Assembly: GCF_000689415.1 (NCBI RefSeq)
Contig: NZ_HG322950.1
Location: 4,285,501 to 4,349,500 of the forward strand
Reading direction: 5' to 3'
Source of the DNA: Pseudomonas knackmussii B13
GTDB taxonomy: Bacteria > Pseudomonadota > Gammaproteobacteria > Pseudomonadales > Pseudomonadaceae
DNA: 64,000 nt
Below the pieces are notes generated by a model, which ran no database searches, was not told where the DNA came from, and saw only the letters and a program-made list of their open reading frames with translations. Positions 26,705-35,531 of the stretch are shown here, piece by piece (the stretch's first letter is position 1; every line of letters begins with the position of its first letter). The position numbers and the translations under genes are program-made.

Positions 26705-28474
26705 ATGTGCGGAATAGCAGGAGAACTTCGTTTCGATAACCAACCCGCCGACCTCGCAGCGGTCGAGCGCATCACCCACCACCTCTCCCCTCGCGGACCC
26801 GACGCCTGGGGTTTCCACAGCCAGGGCCCGATTGCCTTCGGGCACCGCCGGCTGAAGATCATGGACCTCGCCGAGCGCTCCGCTCAGCCCATGGTAGACG
26901 CCGATCTGGGCCTGTCCCTGGTGTTCAATGGCGCGCTCTACAACTACCCGGAGTTGCGCCGCGAGCTGGAAGCCCTCGGCTATCGGTTCTTTTCCAGCGG
27001 CGACACGGAAGTACTGTTAAAAGGCTATCACGCTTGGGGCAAGGATCTATTGCCGCGCCTCAATGGCATGTTCGCGTTCGCCATCTGGGAGCGTGACGCT
27101 CAGCGCCTGTTCATCGCCCGCGACCGCCTGGGCATCAAGCCTCTCTACCTGACCCGCGACGCCAAGCGCCTGCGCTTCGCCTCCAGCCTGCCGGCGCTGT
27201 TGCAGGGCGGCGGTATCGACACCCAGCTCGACCCCGAGGCGCTGAACCTCTACCTGAACTTCCATTCGGTGGTGCCGGCCCCGCGCACGCTACTGGCCGG
27301 CGTGCGCAAGCTTCCGCCGGCGACCTGGATGAGCATCGACAGCGACGGACGCGTCGAGCAGCACTGCTGGTGGCGCCTCGATTACGGCCCACATGAAGAC
27401 GAGCGCGAACTGACCCAGGATGACTGGGAAGAACGCGTGCTCGACGGCTTGCGTGACGCGGTACGCCTGCGCCAGCGCGCGGCCCGGGAGGTCGGCGTAC
27501 TGCTCTCGGGTGGCGTCGACTCCAGCCTGCTCGTCGCGCTGCTGCACGAGGCCGGTGTGGAGGAACTGCCGACCTTCTCCATCGGTTTCGAAGATGCCGG
27601 CGGCGAACGCGGCGACGAATTCCACTACTCCGACCTCATCGCCCGCCGCTATGGCACGCGCCACAATCGCCTGCGCATCGCCGAACACGAAGTGATCGAC
27701 CAGCTGCCTGCGGCCTTCCGCGCCATGAGCGAGCCGATGGTCAGCCACGACTGCATCGCCTTCTACCTGCTCGCGCGCGAAGTCTCGAAGCACTGCAAGG
27801 TGGTGCAGAGCGGCCAGGGCGCCGACGAACTCTTCGCCGGCTACCACTGGTACCCGCGCGTCGCCGAAGCCGCCGACCCGCTGGCCGGCTATCGCGCGGC
27901 CTTCTTCGACCGCAATCATGCCGAGTACCTGGCGACAGTGCGCCCGGCGTTGCGCGTCGACGATGTGGCCCAGGCCTTCGTCGCCGAGCACTTCGCCGGA
28001 CCCGGCGCGACCGATCCGGTGGACAAGGCGCTGCGCCTGGACAGCACGGTCATGCTGGTCGACGACCCGGTGAAGCGGGTCGACAACATGACCATGGCCT
28101 GGGGCCTGGAGGCCCGCGTGCCGTTCCTCGACTACCGCCTGACCGAACTCTCGGCGCGCATCCCTGCGCGCTTCAAGCTCGGCGACGGCGGCAAGCAGGT
28201 GCTCAAGGCCGCCGCGCGGCGGGTGCTGCCAGCCGAGGTGATCGACCGGCCCAAGGGCTATTTCCCGGTGCCCGGTCTCAAGCACCTGCAGGGCAGGACC
28301 CGCGCCTGGATCAGCGAGCTGCTGCTCGACCCGAGCCAGGACCGCGGCCTCTTCGAGCCGGCGCAGATCGACCGCCTGCTGGGCAGTCCGGAGGACGACC
28401 TCACCCCCTTGCGCGGCTCGAAGCTCTGGCAGCTCGCCGCCCTCAACCTCTGGCTCAACGAGCAGGGACTCTGA
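26705..28474 (+). CDS. asnO: N-acetylglutaminylglutamine amidotransferase
   Basis: A 589-residue asparagine-synthetase-like enzyme. The N-terminal class II glutamine amidotransferase starts with nucleophile Cys2 (MCGIAGELRF), so the start is certain. The C-terminal ATP-pyrophosphatase domain has the PP-loop SGGVDSSLLVAL. It amidates the dipeptide made by Ngg to give N-acetylglutaminylglutamine amide (NAGGN), an osmoprotectant of Pseudomonas and rhizobia. It is followed by ngg (58 bp) and the M42 peptidase. AAGGA lies just upstream of the ATG. Confidence 0.95.
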   Translation: MCGIAGELRFDNQPADLAAVERITHHLSPRGPDAWGFHSQGPIAFGHRRLKIMDLAERSAQPMVDADLGLSLVFNGALYNYPELRRELEALGYRFFSSGDTEVLLKGYHAWGKDLLPRLNGMFAFAIWERDAQRLFIARDRLGIKPLYLTRDAKRLRFASSLPALLQGGGIDTQLDPEALNLYLNFHSVVPAPRTLLAGVRKLPPATWMSIDSDGRVEQHCWWRLDYGPHEDERELTQDDWEERVLDGLRDAVRLRQRAAREVGVLLSGGVDSSLLVALLHEAGVEELPTFSIGFEDAGGERGDEFHYSDLIARRYGTRHNRLRIAEHEVIDQLPAAFRAMSEPMVSHDCIAFYLLAREVSKHCKVVQSGQGADELFAGYHWYPRVAEAADPLAGYRAAFFDRNHAEYLATVRPALRVDDVAQAFVAEHFAGPGATDPVDKALRLDSTVMLVDDPVKRVDNMTMAWGLEARVPFLDYRLTELSARIPARFKLGDGGKQVLKAAARRVLPAEVIDRPKGYFPVPGLKHLQGRTRAWISELLLDPSQDRGLFEPAQIDRLLGSPEDDLTPLRGSKLWQLAALNLWLNEQGL

Positions 28475-28532
28475 CGCCACGCAGCCGGCAGGGCCCGGCC
28501 CATGAGCCGGCGACCTGCCCAGGGAGTTCAGC

Positions 28533-30302
28533 ATGAAGCACCCCATCCATCCGCCGCGCCCGCACAACCAGCGCCTGCTGCGCGGCCTGGCGCCGACTTA
28601 CCAGCGCCTGCAGGCGCGTTTTGCCGAAGATCACAATGAGCCTTTCGAGCCGCACATCCTGCACTGCGGCTGGGGCCGCCTGCTGGTCGGGCACACCTTC
28701 GCCGAAGCCGAAGCCCTCGCCAGCGAACTGCTCAAGGAGCGCGCCGGCGAACGCGACATCGCCCTCTACGTAGCGGCGCCGCAGCAGGTGCTGGCCCATG
28801 CGCCACAGCAGCTGTTCCTCGATCCGTCCGACACCCTGCGCCTGTGGTTCACCGACTACCGCCCGGCGCGCCGCTCGTTCCGCGGCTTCCGTATCCGCCG
28901 CGTGCACAGCGAAGCGGACTGGGCCGCGATCAATCGCCTGTACCTGGCGCGCGGCATGCAGCCGGTCGATGCGCAGCGACTCACCCCACACTTCGACGGC
29001 GGCCCCACCTACTGGTTGGCTGAGGACAGCGAAACCGGTGCGGCAGTCGGCAGCGTGATGGGTCTGAACCACGCCAAAGCCTTCGCCGACCCGGAGCGCG
29101 GCTCCAGCCTCTGGTGCCTGGCAGTCGATCCGCAGTGCGCTCGCCCGGGCGTGGGCGAAGCGCTGGTGCGGCACCTCATCGAGCACTTCATGAGCCGCGA
29201 ACTGGCCTACCTCGACCTGTCGGTGCTGCACGGCAACCAGCAGGCCAAGGCGCTGTACCGCAAGCTCGGTTTCCGCGAACTGCCGACCTTCGCCATCAAG
29301 CGCAAGAACAGCATCAACCAGCCGCTGTACATCGGTCCCGGTCCGGAGCACGCGCTCAACCCCTATGCGCGGATCATCATCGACGAGGCACACAGGCGCG
29401 GTATCGAGGTCCGCGTGCTGGACGCCGACGCCGGGCTGTTCAGCCTCACCCAGGGCGGCCGGCGCATCCGCTGCCGCGAGTCGCTCTGCGACCTGACCAG
29501 CGCAGTGGCCATGACCCTCTGCCAGGACAAGCAGCTGACCCACCGCGCGCTGTCCCGCGCCGGCCTCAAGCAGCCCAGCCAGCGCCTGGCCGGCAGCGCC
29601 GCAGAGAACGCCGCCTTCCTCGCCGAGCATGGCGCGCTGGTAGTCAAGCCGGTGGACGGTGAGCAAGGCCAGGGCGTAGCGGTCAACCTGAACGATGCCG
29701 AGGAACTGGAGGCAGCCATCGAGCACGCCCGACGCTTCGACACCCGCGTGCTGCTGGAGAGCTACCACCCCGGCCTCGACCTGCGCGTACTGGTGATCGG
29801 CTACGAAGTGGTGGCCGCCGCCGTGCGCCACCCAGCCAGCGTGATCGGCGACGGCCGGCACAGCATCCGCGAGCTGATCGAAGCCCAGAGCCGCCGGCGC
29901 CAGGCCGCCACCGACGGCGAGAGCCGCATTCCTCTGGACGACGAAACCGAACGCACCCTGCGCGCCGCGGGCTACGACTACGCCGACGTACTGCCGGAGG
30001 GCACCCGCCTTGCCGTGCGCGGCACCGCCAACTTGCATACCGGCGGCACCCTGGAAGACGTCACCGCCCAGCTGCATCCGACCCTGCGCGAGGCCGCCGT
30101 GCGCGCCGCGCGGGCGCTGGAAGTGCCGGTCACCGGCCTGGACCTGCTGGTGCCGGCAGTGGACGGCGAGGACTACGTGATCATCGAGGCCAACGAACGG
30201 CCCGGGCTGGCCAACCACGAGCCGCAGCCCACCGCCGAACGCTTCATCGACCTGCTCTTCCCGCTCAGCCGCGACCCGCTGGGTCGCCAGGAGTCCGCAT
30301 GA
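28533..30302 (+). CDS. ngg: N-acetylglutaminylglutamine synthetase (GNAT + ATP-grasp)
   Basis: A 589-residue fusion. The GNAT acetyltransferase domain (about 110-260) has the acetyl-CoA segment LWCLAVDPQCARPGVGEALVRHLIEHF and the YRKLGF end motif. The C-terminal ATP-grasp/cyanophycin-synthetase-like domain (about 280-589) has VVKPVDGEQGQGVAVNL and FIIEANERPGL-type metal ligands (VIIEANERPGLANHEP). It acetylates glutamine and joins a second glutamine. The stop overlaps the peptidase start (ATGA), indicating translational coupling. Confidence 0.95.
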   Translation: MKHPIHPPRPHNQRLLRGLAPTYQRLQARFAEDHNEPFEPHILHCGWGRLLVGHTFAEAEALASELLKERAGERDIALYVAAPQQVLAHAPQQLFLDPSDTLRLWFTDYRPARRSFRGFRIRRVHSEADWAAINRLYLARGMQPVDAQRLTPHFDGGPTYWLAEDSETGAAVGSVMGLNHAKAFADPERGSSLWCLAVDPQCARPGVGEALVRHLIEHFMSRELAYLDLSVLHGNQQAKALYRKLGFRELPTFAIKRKNSINQPLYIGPGPEHALNPYARIIIDEAHRRGIEVRVLDADAGLFSLTQGGRRIRCRESLCDLTSAVAMTLCQDKQLTHRALSRAGLKQPSQRLAGSAAENAAFLAEHGALVVKPVDGEQGQGVAVNLNDAEELEAAIEHARRFDTRVLLESYHPGLDLRVLVIGYEVVAAAVRHPASVIGDGRHSIRELIEAQSRRRQAATDGESRIPLDDETERTLRAAGYDYADVLPEGTRLAVRGTANLHTGGTLEDVTAQLHPTLREAAVRAARALEVPVTGLDLLVPAVDGEDYVIIEANERPGLANHEPQPTAERFIDLLFPLSRDPLGRQESA

Positions 30303-31501
30303 CCGCCCTGCCGCAGCCAGACCTGGCCTATCTGCAACGCGTGCTCCTGGAGATGCTCGCCATCCCCAGCCCCACCGGCTTCACCGACACCATCGTGCGC
30401 TACGTCGCCGAGCGCCTCGAAGAGCTCGGCGTGCCCTTCGAGATGACCCGCCGCGGGACCATCCGCGCAACCCTCGCCGGCAAGCGCGACAGTCCGGACC
30501 GCGCGGTATCGGCGCACCTGGACACCATTGGCGCCATCGTCCGCGAGATCAAGGCCGACGGCCGCCTGGCCCTGGCGCCGGTAGGCTGCTGGTCGAGCCG
30601 CTTCGCCGAGGGCAGCCGCGTCACCGTGTTCTGCGACAACGGCGTACTGCGCGGCAGCGTGCTGCCGTTGCTGGCCTCCGGGCACGCCTTCAACACGGCG
30701 GTGGATAACCTGCCGATCAGCTGGGACAACATCGAGTTGCGCCTGGACGCCTACACCGTGAGCCACGCCGACAGCGCCGCGCTGGGGGTATCCATCGGCG
30801 ACTTCGTCGCCTTCGACCCGCTGCCGGAATTCACCGAGAGCGGCCACATCAGCGCCCGTCACCTGGACGACAAGGCCGGTGTCGCGGCGCTGCTGGCGGC
30901 GCTCAAGGCCGTGGTGGAAAGCGGCCAGGTGCCGCCGATCGACTGCCACCCGCTGTTCACCATCACCGAGGAAATCGGCTCGGGCGCGGCCGGCGCGCTG
31001 CCCTGGGATGTCAGCGAGTTCGTCGGCATCGACATCGCCCCGGTGGCCGCCGGGCAGAACTCCAGCGAACACGCGGTGAGCGTGGCCCTGCAGGATTCCG
31101 GCGGGCCCTACGACTACCACCTGTCGCGGCACCTGCTGCGCCTGGCCGAGCGGCACGAGGTGAACGTGCGCCGCGACCTGTTCCGCTACTACCACAGCGA
31201 TGCGCAATCGGCGATCGAGGCCGGCCACGACATCCGCACCGCGCTGCTGGCCTTCGGCTGCGACGCGACCCACGGCTACGAACGCACCCACATCGACAGC
31301 CTGGCCAACCTCGCCCGCCTGCTCTGCGCCTACCTGCTGAGCCCGCCGGTGTTCGCCAGCGACGCGGAGCCGCGCGAAGGCGCCATCGCGCGCTTCAGCA
31401 AGCAGCTGGAACACCCGGTGCATATGGAAAGCACCACCCACGTGCAGCCGGTCGGCGAACTGCTGGACCAGCACCCGGACGACGACAAGGAGCGCCGCTG
31501 A
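30299..31501 (+). CDS. osmoprotectant NAGGN system M42-family peptidase
   Basis: A 400-residue dizinc aminopeptidase-like protein. Metal and catalytic residues appear in SAHLDTIGAIV, HLDDKAGVAALLAAL, TITEEIGSGAAG, GIDIAPVAAGQNS and HGYERTHIDSLANL. It is the third gene of the conserved asnO-ngg-M42 operon and presumably trims or recycles NAGGN or its dipeptide precursor. Its exact reaction has not been shown. Confidence 0.93.
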   Translation: MTALPQPDLAYLQRVLLEMLAIPSPTGFTDTIVRYVAERLEELGVPFEMTRRGTIRATLAGKRDSPDRAVSAHLDTIGAIVREIKADGRLALAPVGCWSSRFAEGSRVTVFCDNGVLRGSVLPLLASGHAFNTAVDNLPISWDNIELRLDAYTVSHADSAALGVSIGDFVAFDPLPEFTESGHISARHLDDKAGVAALLAALKAVVESGQVPPIDCHPLFTITEEIGSGAAGALPWDVSEFVGIDIAPVAAGQNSSEHAVSVALQDSGGPYDYHLSRHLLRLAERHEVNVRRDLFRYYHSDAQSAIEAGHDIRTALLAFGCDATHGYERTHIDSLANLARLLCAYLLSPPVFASDAEPREGAIARFSKQLEHPVHMESTTHVQPVGELLDQHPDDDKERR

Positions 31502-31566
31502 AGCACCCCGGACTCGCCGGCGGACCGGCGCGGGACTAGAATCGCCGCCTGTTCCGCCGAGTACCC

Positions 31567-31800
31567 ATGATGCTGATCCCCCACGACCTGCTCGAAGCCG
31601 AGACCCTGGACAACCTGCTGGAAGACTTCGTCACCCGCGAAGGCACCGACAACGGCGACGACACCCCGCTCGACGTCCGCGTCGAGCGCGCCCGTCATGC
31701 GCTCAAACGCGGCGAGGCGGTGATCGTCTTCGATCCGGAAAGCCAGCAGTGCCAGCTGATGCTCAAAAGCGAAGTGCCGAAGGAATGGCTGCAGGGCTGA
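31567..31800 (+). CDS. YheU-family small protein
   Basis: A 77-residue acidic protein matching the YheU family (LIPHDLLEAETLDNLLEDFVTREGTDNGDDTPLDVRVERARHALKRGEAVIVFDPESQQCQLML), full length. The function is unknown. It follows the M42 peptidase by 65 bp. Two adjacent ATGs (31567, 31570) cannot be distinguished. Confidence 0.9.
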   Translation: MMLIPHDLLEAETLDNLLEDFVTREGTDNGDDTPLDVRVERARHALKRGEAVIVFDPESQQCQLMLKSEVPKEWLQG

Positions 31801-31875
31801 GCCGCCCTTGCTTCAGGCGCTTGCTCGCGAACCTCGACGTACGCTGCGCCTATATATCCCCGCTACCCTCGTCAT

Positions 31876-31891
31876 CCCCGCGGACGCGGGG
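31876..31891. repeat. CCCCGCG-CGCGGGG hairpin repeat
   Basis: CCCCGCGgaCGCGGGG, preceded by CGTCAT, matches the repeat at 6331-6352. It is a dispersed intergenic palindrome rather than a terminator because no T-run follows. Confidence 0.65.
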
Positions 31892-31968
31892 AGCCAGCTG
31901 ATTTCGGGTTGGGTGTAGCGCGCCGCTTCGGCGTGTTCGGACGCTTCTTGTTTCGCCCCCTTGGGCGA

Positions 31969-31996
31969 CCTACTTTGGCAAACGACCCAAAGTAGG
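31969..31996. repeat. CCTACTTTGG inverted repeat
   Basis: CCTACTTTGG and CCAAAGTAGG form a perfect 10-bp stem around CAAACGAC, embedded in a sequence (TTTCGCCCCCTTGGGCG...) seen as a dispersed non-coding repeat in many Pseudomonas genomes (recalled, not searched). Confidence 0.65.
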
Positions 31997-32032
31997 CAAA
32001 GGTCTTGCCCCGACATACGGGTCCGGCGGAGC

Positions 32033-32394
32033 TGGACTTTCCTCGCACATTCCCACGCACCCGGAGGCCCGCCGTCGAGAGCACATCCCTGTACTCACGA
32101 CGGCTCTCGCGACATCCATGTCGCATGGCCTCCTCTGCATGGGCTTAGCTCGGCCTTCTGTAAGGGGCGGTCCGGAGTGCGCGGACGTTTCTCTGGAAGT
32201 CCCAAGAGCGAAGTGGACTTTCCTCGCACATTCCCACGCACCCGGAGGCCCGCCGTCGAGAGCACATCCCTGTACTCACGACGGCTCTCGCGACATCCAT
32301 GTCGCATGGCCTCCTCTGCATGGGCTTAGCTCGGCCTTCTGTAAGGGGCGGTCCGGAGTGCGCGGACGTTTCTCTGGAAGTCCCAAGAGCGAAG
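32033..32394. repeat. perfect tandem duplication of a 181-bp unit
   Basis: Two adjacent units, 32033-32213 and 32214-32394, read as identical base for base by eye. Each begins TGGACTTTCCTCGC and ends CAAGAGCGAAG and contains the palindrome GCGACATCCATGTCGC. Short open frames in both strands simply repeat with the unit and have no ribosome sites. The whole gap 31801-32529 is repeat-derived and shows no gene. Confidence 0.9.
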
Positions 32395-32410
32395 CCCGCT
32401 TGCGCTTTTC

Positions 32411-32433
32411 GTAGGAGCGAGCTTGCTCGCGAA
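32411..32433. repeat. REP element (GTAGGAGCGAGCTTGCTCGCGAA)
   Basis: A single-hairpin REP of the GTAGGAGC family. It is followed by a fivefold GGCAC-like stutter (32437-32455) and by the CCAGCGCAAGTGCTGTTCGCG motif also present near 6254. Confidence 0.8.
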
Positions 32434-32529
32434 CCGCACGGCACGGCACGGCACGAATGCCGACCCTGTAGGGCCAGGTTGTTCCCCCTCAAGCCAGCGC
32501 AAGTGCTGTTCGCGGGGATGATGGGGGAT

Positions 32530-32859
32530 TCAAGGCGCCAGCTTCGGCCCCAGCAGCACTACGCTCGCGCCGGCTATGCACAGCGCCGCGCCAAGCCAGT
32601 CGCTCCATAGCGGGCGGCTCTTCTCGATGAAGGCCAGCCAGAACAGCGAGGCCGCCACGTAGATCCCGCCGTAGGCCGCGTAGGCACGCCCGGCGTAGGC
32701 GGCTTCGACGCGGGTCAGCAGCAGGGCGAAGCAGACCAGGCTGAACAGCCCGGGAATTATCCACAGGGGCGTGCGATCCAGGCGCAGCCAGAGGAAAAAG
32801 GTGTAGCAACCGGCGATCTCGCAGAACGCGGCGAGCAGGAACCACAGGTAATTGAGCAT
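32530..32859 (-). CDS. ynfA: YnfA-family (UPF0060) inner-membrane protein
   Basis: A 109-residue protein with four transmembrane helices and the family signature AAFCEIAGCYTFFLWLRL ... AAYAGRAYAAYGGIYVAASLFWLAFIEKSRPLWSDWLGAALCIAGASVVLLGP. YnfA proteins are distant relatives of small multidrug-resistance exporters. The substrate here is unknown. The ATG at 32859 gives the standard length. Confidence 0.93.
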   Translation of the reverse strand: MLNYLWFLLAAFCEIAGCYTFFLWLRLDRTPLWIIPGLFSLVCFALLLTRVEAAYAGRAYAAYGGIYVAASLFWLAFIEKSRPLWSDWLGAALCIAGASVVLLGPKLAP

Positions 32860-32875
32860 GGGCTTTCCTTGAGCT

Positions 32876-33301
32876 TCAGCCGCGCAGGCCGCCTTCCCTT
32901 TCCCAGGCGCAGCGCACGCGCAGGTCGTCCTCGTGGGGGCTGTGGAAACCGCGCTCGGACTCCCAGCGGAAGGTGTGGCTGCCGTTGAGTTCGGTCTCCA
33001 GGTGGACCACCGCGCTGGCCCAGTACAGACGGCGCAGCAGGGCCTCGAACTGCTCGACCCAGAGGCTCCACTCGTATTCGATGGTCTGGTAGCTGGCACC
33101 GAAGTGGATCACTTGCGACTGGTACAGCCCGGCGCCTTCCTGCTCGCAGCGGCTGAACATGTCGCGGCCGATGAACGGCCAGTTCTCGCCCATCGGCAGG
33201 CTGTCCAGCACCTTGCGATTGGCCGCCCGGCGCATGCGCCGCTCCATGGAGTCGCCGGGCCAGTCGCGGATGCAACCATAGACGATGGATTCGGACTGCA
33301 A
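32876..33301 (-). CDS. conserved hypothetical protein
   Basis: A 141-residue soluble protein rich in aromatic residues and arginine (SESIVYGCIRDWPGDSMERRMRRAANRKVLDSLPMGENWPFIGRDMFSRCEQ, YQTIEYEWSLWVEQFEALLRRLYWASAVVHLETELNG). I do not recognise a family. The start is uncertain. The TTG at 33301, with GGGAG upstream, begins the conserved-looking part, and an ATG further up at 33331 adds ten residues. It is 16 bp upstream of ynfA on the same strand. Confidence 0.65.
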   Translation of the reverse strand: MQSESIVYGCIRDWPGDSMERRMRRAANRKVLDSLPMGENWPFIGRDMFSRCEQEGAGLYQSQVIHFGASYQTIEYEWSLWVEQFEALLRRLYWASAVVHLETELNGSHTFRWESERGFHSPHEDDLRVRCAWEREGGLRG

Positions 33302-33420
33302 GACGGGACACTCCCTACCACGGAAAAACACCGCAGCCTTCTAGCACAGGCGCAAAGGAACCGAAAGCGAACTGCGGCAAAGATGCGCAACCGCGCAAAC
33401 ACCGGCCGGGGTTACGCAGA

Positions 33421-33453
33421 AAAGCAAAAGCCCCGCGAACGTGGCGGGGCTTT
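33421..33453 (-). terminator. intrinsic terminator of the SDR gene
   Basis: AAAGCCCCGC (33427-33436) and GCGGGGCTTT (33444-33453) form a strong stem with a 7-nt loop. On the minus strand a T-rich tail (TTTTGCTTTTC) follows. It is 107 bp past the SDR stop. Confidence 0.85.
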
Positions 33454-33559
33454 CACTGGGGTCCAACATACATCGGCAGGCAGGCCGGTGGGGTAAAGCT
33501 AGCGCTTTGCACCGGCCTGGGCAAGCCCTGATTGCACGAGCACCAAAGCGGTGCGGAAA

Positions 33560-34372
33560 TCAGGCCGCGTTGCCGCGCTTGGCCTGCATCTTCGCAGCCA
33601 TTTTCGCCATCTCGTCGTAGATCGCCTGCGGGTTCTGCTGCTTGATCTGCCAGGCCATGCGGCCCTGTTCGTGGGGCAGGATCATGAAGCTGTCGCGGGC
33701 CACTTCCTGGTGGATGTAGTCGGCGATGTCGGCGGCGCTGATGGGCGAGCCTTCCAGCAGCTTGCCGACCTGGCTCTTCATCTCCGGGCTCGGGCCACGG
33801 AAGGAATCGAGCAGGTTGGTCTGGAAGAACGACGGGCAGACCACGTGGACCTTCACGTCCACCAGGGTCAGCTCGGCCAGCAGGCTTTCCGAGAGCGCCA
33901 CCACGCCGGCCTTGGCGACGTTGTAGTTGCTCATCGCCGGGCCCTGCATCAGTGCAGCCATGGAGGCGATGTTGATGATCCGCCCCTTGCTGCGTTCGAG
34001 CAGCGGCAGGAAGGCCTTGCAGCCCTTGACCACGCCCATCAGGTTGATCGAGATCTGCCAGTCCCAGTCCTCCAGCGACAGCTCGCCGAAGAAACCGCCG
34101 GAGGCCACGCCGGCGTTGTTGACGATGACGTCGATGCCGCCGAGCTTCTCATCGCAAGCCTGCGCCAGCGCAGTGAGCTGGCTGTAGTCGCGCACGTCGC
34201 AGCGCTGGGTGAAGCCGTCGCCGCCGGCTTCGCGAACGAGTTTGAGGGTTTCCGCCAGGCCCGCTTCGTTGACGTCGGCCAGGGCCAGTTTCCAGCCGTC
34301 ACGGGCCCAGCGCAGGGCGATTTCACGACCCAGGCCGGAACCGGCGCCGGTGATCATCATGCGATTTTGCAT
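33560..34372 (-). CDS. short-chain dehydrogenase/reductase
   Basis: A 270-residue classical SDR with cofactor motif TGAGSGLG (8-15), Asp60, NNAG (85-88), catalytic Ser137, Tyr150 and Lys154 (YNVAK), and an extended C-terminal helix ending AKMAAKMQAKRGNAA. The substrate is not predictable from sequence. The start at 34372 lacks a clear ribosome site, and ATGs at codons 5 and 6 are alternatives. It is a single gene with its own terminator. Confidence 0.9.
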   Translation of the reverse strand: MQNRMMITGAGSGLGREIALRWARDGWKLALADVNEAGLAETLKLVREAGGDGFTQRCDVRDYSQLTALAQACDEKLGGIDVIVNNAGVASGGFFGELSLEDWDWQISINLMGVVKGCKAFLPLLERSKGRIINIASMAALMQGPAMSNYNVAKAGVVALSESLLAELTLVDVKVHVVCPSFFQTNLLDSFRGPSPEMKSQVGKLLEGSPISAADIADYIHQEVARDSFMILPHEQGRMAWQIKQQNPQAIYDEMAKMAAKMQAKRGNAA

Positions 34373-34502
34373 AGGGAGGTTGCCTTGTCTTGTCCGGTGA
34401 AGTTGACCGGCAGTTTAGCCAAGGCGCATGGCGGGCTGCGCTTAAATCAGGCTGCTGAATGGCCCTGGCAAACCGCGGCCATAGCCAGGCGTGGCGGGGC
34501 CT

Positions 34503-34808
34503 TCAGAGCGCCGGCAGGAGCAGCCCTGTGGCCTTGCCGAGCACCAGCGCAAGCCCGGCGGAGACCAGCAGGAAGGTCACGCAGTTGGTGCGCTCGCGAC
34601 GCAGGCCGGCGAAGGAATGGACGCGGTAGCGCAAGAGGAAGGCGCCCATCGCCAGCAGCAAGGCCGGCAGCAGGTAGACGAACTGCCAGTAGAGCTGCGG
34701 ATTGCTCTCGCGGGCCAGCCAGCTCGCCAGCGGCAGAATCACCACGCCCAGCAGCAACTGGCTCAGCAGCCAGAGGCTCCCCAGCACGACCAGCACCATC
34801 CCGAGCAT
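34503..34808 (-). CDS. small three-TM membrane protein
   Basis: A 101-residue hydrophobic protein with three predicted helices (MLGMVLVVLGSLWLLSQLLLGVVILPLASWL, YWQFVYLLPALLLAMGAFLLRY, VTFLLVSAGLALVLGKATGLLL). No family is recognised. The ATG at 34808 is selected because it begins the first helix. An upstream extension would be polar and unlikely. Confidence 0.65.
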   Translation of the reverse strand: MLGMVLVVLGSLWLLSQLLLGVVILPLASWLARESNPQLYWQFVYLLPALLLAMGAFLLRYRVHSFAGLRRERTNCVTFLLVSAGLALVLGKATGLLLPAL

Positions 34809-34904
34809 GCGCGCTCCCCTCTCCCGAAAAAGCCGACATGGTAGAGAGTTGCCCGGCTGCGGGCTGTGTGCTGGGTCACTTTGCGCCAGATACAAATACG
34901 TACG

Positions 34905-35531
34905 TCAGCGCAGCTCCGTGGGCAGCGACCCCTTGCGCAGGCGCAGGAACATCAGGGCCACGCTGCGCGCGTCGCCCAGGGCGGTGTGGCGCCCTTCCAC
35001 CGGGATATCGAGGGTGCGCGCCAGCGTGTCGAAGCGCAGGTCCAGGTGCAGGTCCGGGTAGCGCCGCGCCATCTTGCGCTGATACAGGGCCGAGACCTCG
35101 ATGCGCGGATTGTCCAGCCGCTCGCCCAGCAGCAGGCGCAGATGGCGGCTGAGGACAGCGGCATCGAAGGACAGGTAGTAGCCGAGCAGCGGTCGCTCGC
35201 CGATGAACGCCAGCAGGCGGCGCAGCGCTTCGGCCAGCGGCAATTGCCCTTCGAGGTCGGCGCGGCGCAGCTTGTGGATGCGGATGGAGTCGCCGGTCAG
35301 GCTTGCCGGCGGCTCGACCAGCAGGTCCAGGCGCTCGCCGAGGACCAACTTGCCGCCGCGGATCAGCACCGCGCCGATGCTCAGAATGTCTGCCGTGCGT
35401 GGGTCGAGGCTGGTGGTTTCGAGATCGATGGAGACGATTTCCTCGGCCTCTTCGGCCGCATGCAGGCACCAGTAAAGGCGGCGGCGCCAGCCAGACCAGG
35501 CGTGATCGGGGAGCTTCACCAGCGCGTTCAT
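34905..35531 (-). CDS. DnaQ-like 3'-5' exonuclease (DEDDh)
   Basis: A 208-residue exonuclease with Exo I (SIDLETTSLDP, Asp36 and Glu38), Exo II (YYLSFDAAVL) and Exo III (HTALGDARSVAL), as in the proofreading exonuclease family. The start overlaps the stop of the CBS/DUF294 gene (ATGA), so the two are translationally coupled. This pairing is common in bacteria next to actP, but the joint function is not established. Confidence 0.92.
   Translation of the reverse strand: MNALVKLPDHAWSGWRRRLYWCLHAAEEAEEIVSIDLETTSLDPRTADILSIGAVLIRGGKLVLGERLDLLVEPPASLTGDSIRIHKLRRADLEGQLPLAEALRRLLAFIGERPLLGYYLSFDAAVLSRHLRLLLGERLDNPRIEVSALYQRKMARRYPDLHLDLRFDTLARTLDIPVEGRHTALGDARSVALMFLRLRKGSLPTELR

Noticed and set aside
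31872..32414. Repeated short open frames (arginine/cysteine-rich, RHGCRESRREYRDVL...)
   Set aside because: They duplicate exactly with the 181-bp repeat and lack ribosome sites. They are by-products of a non-coding repeat often misannotated as hypothetical proteins.
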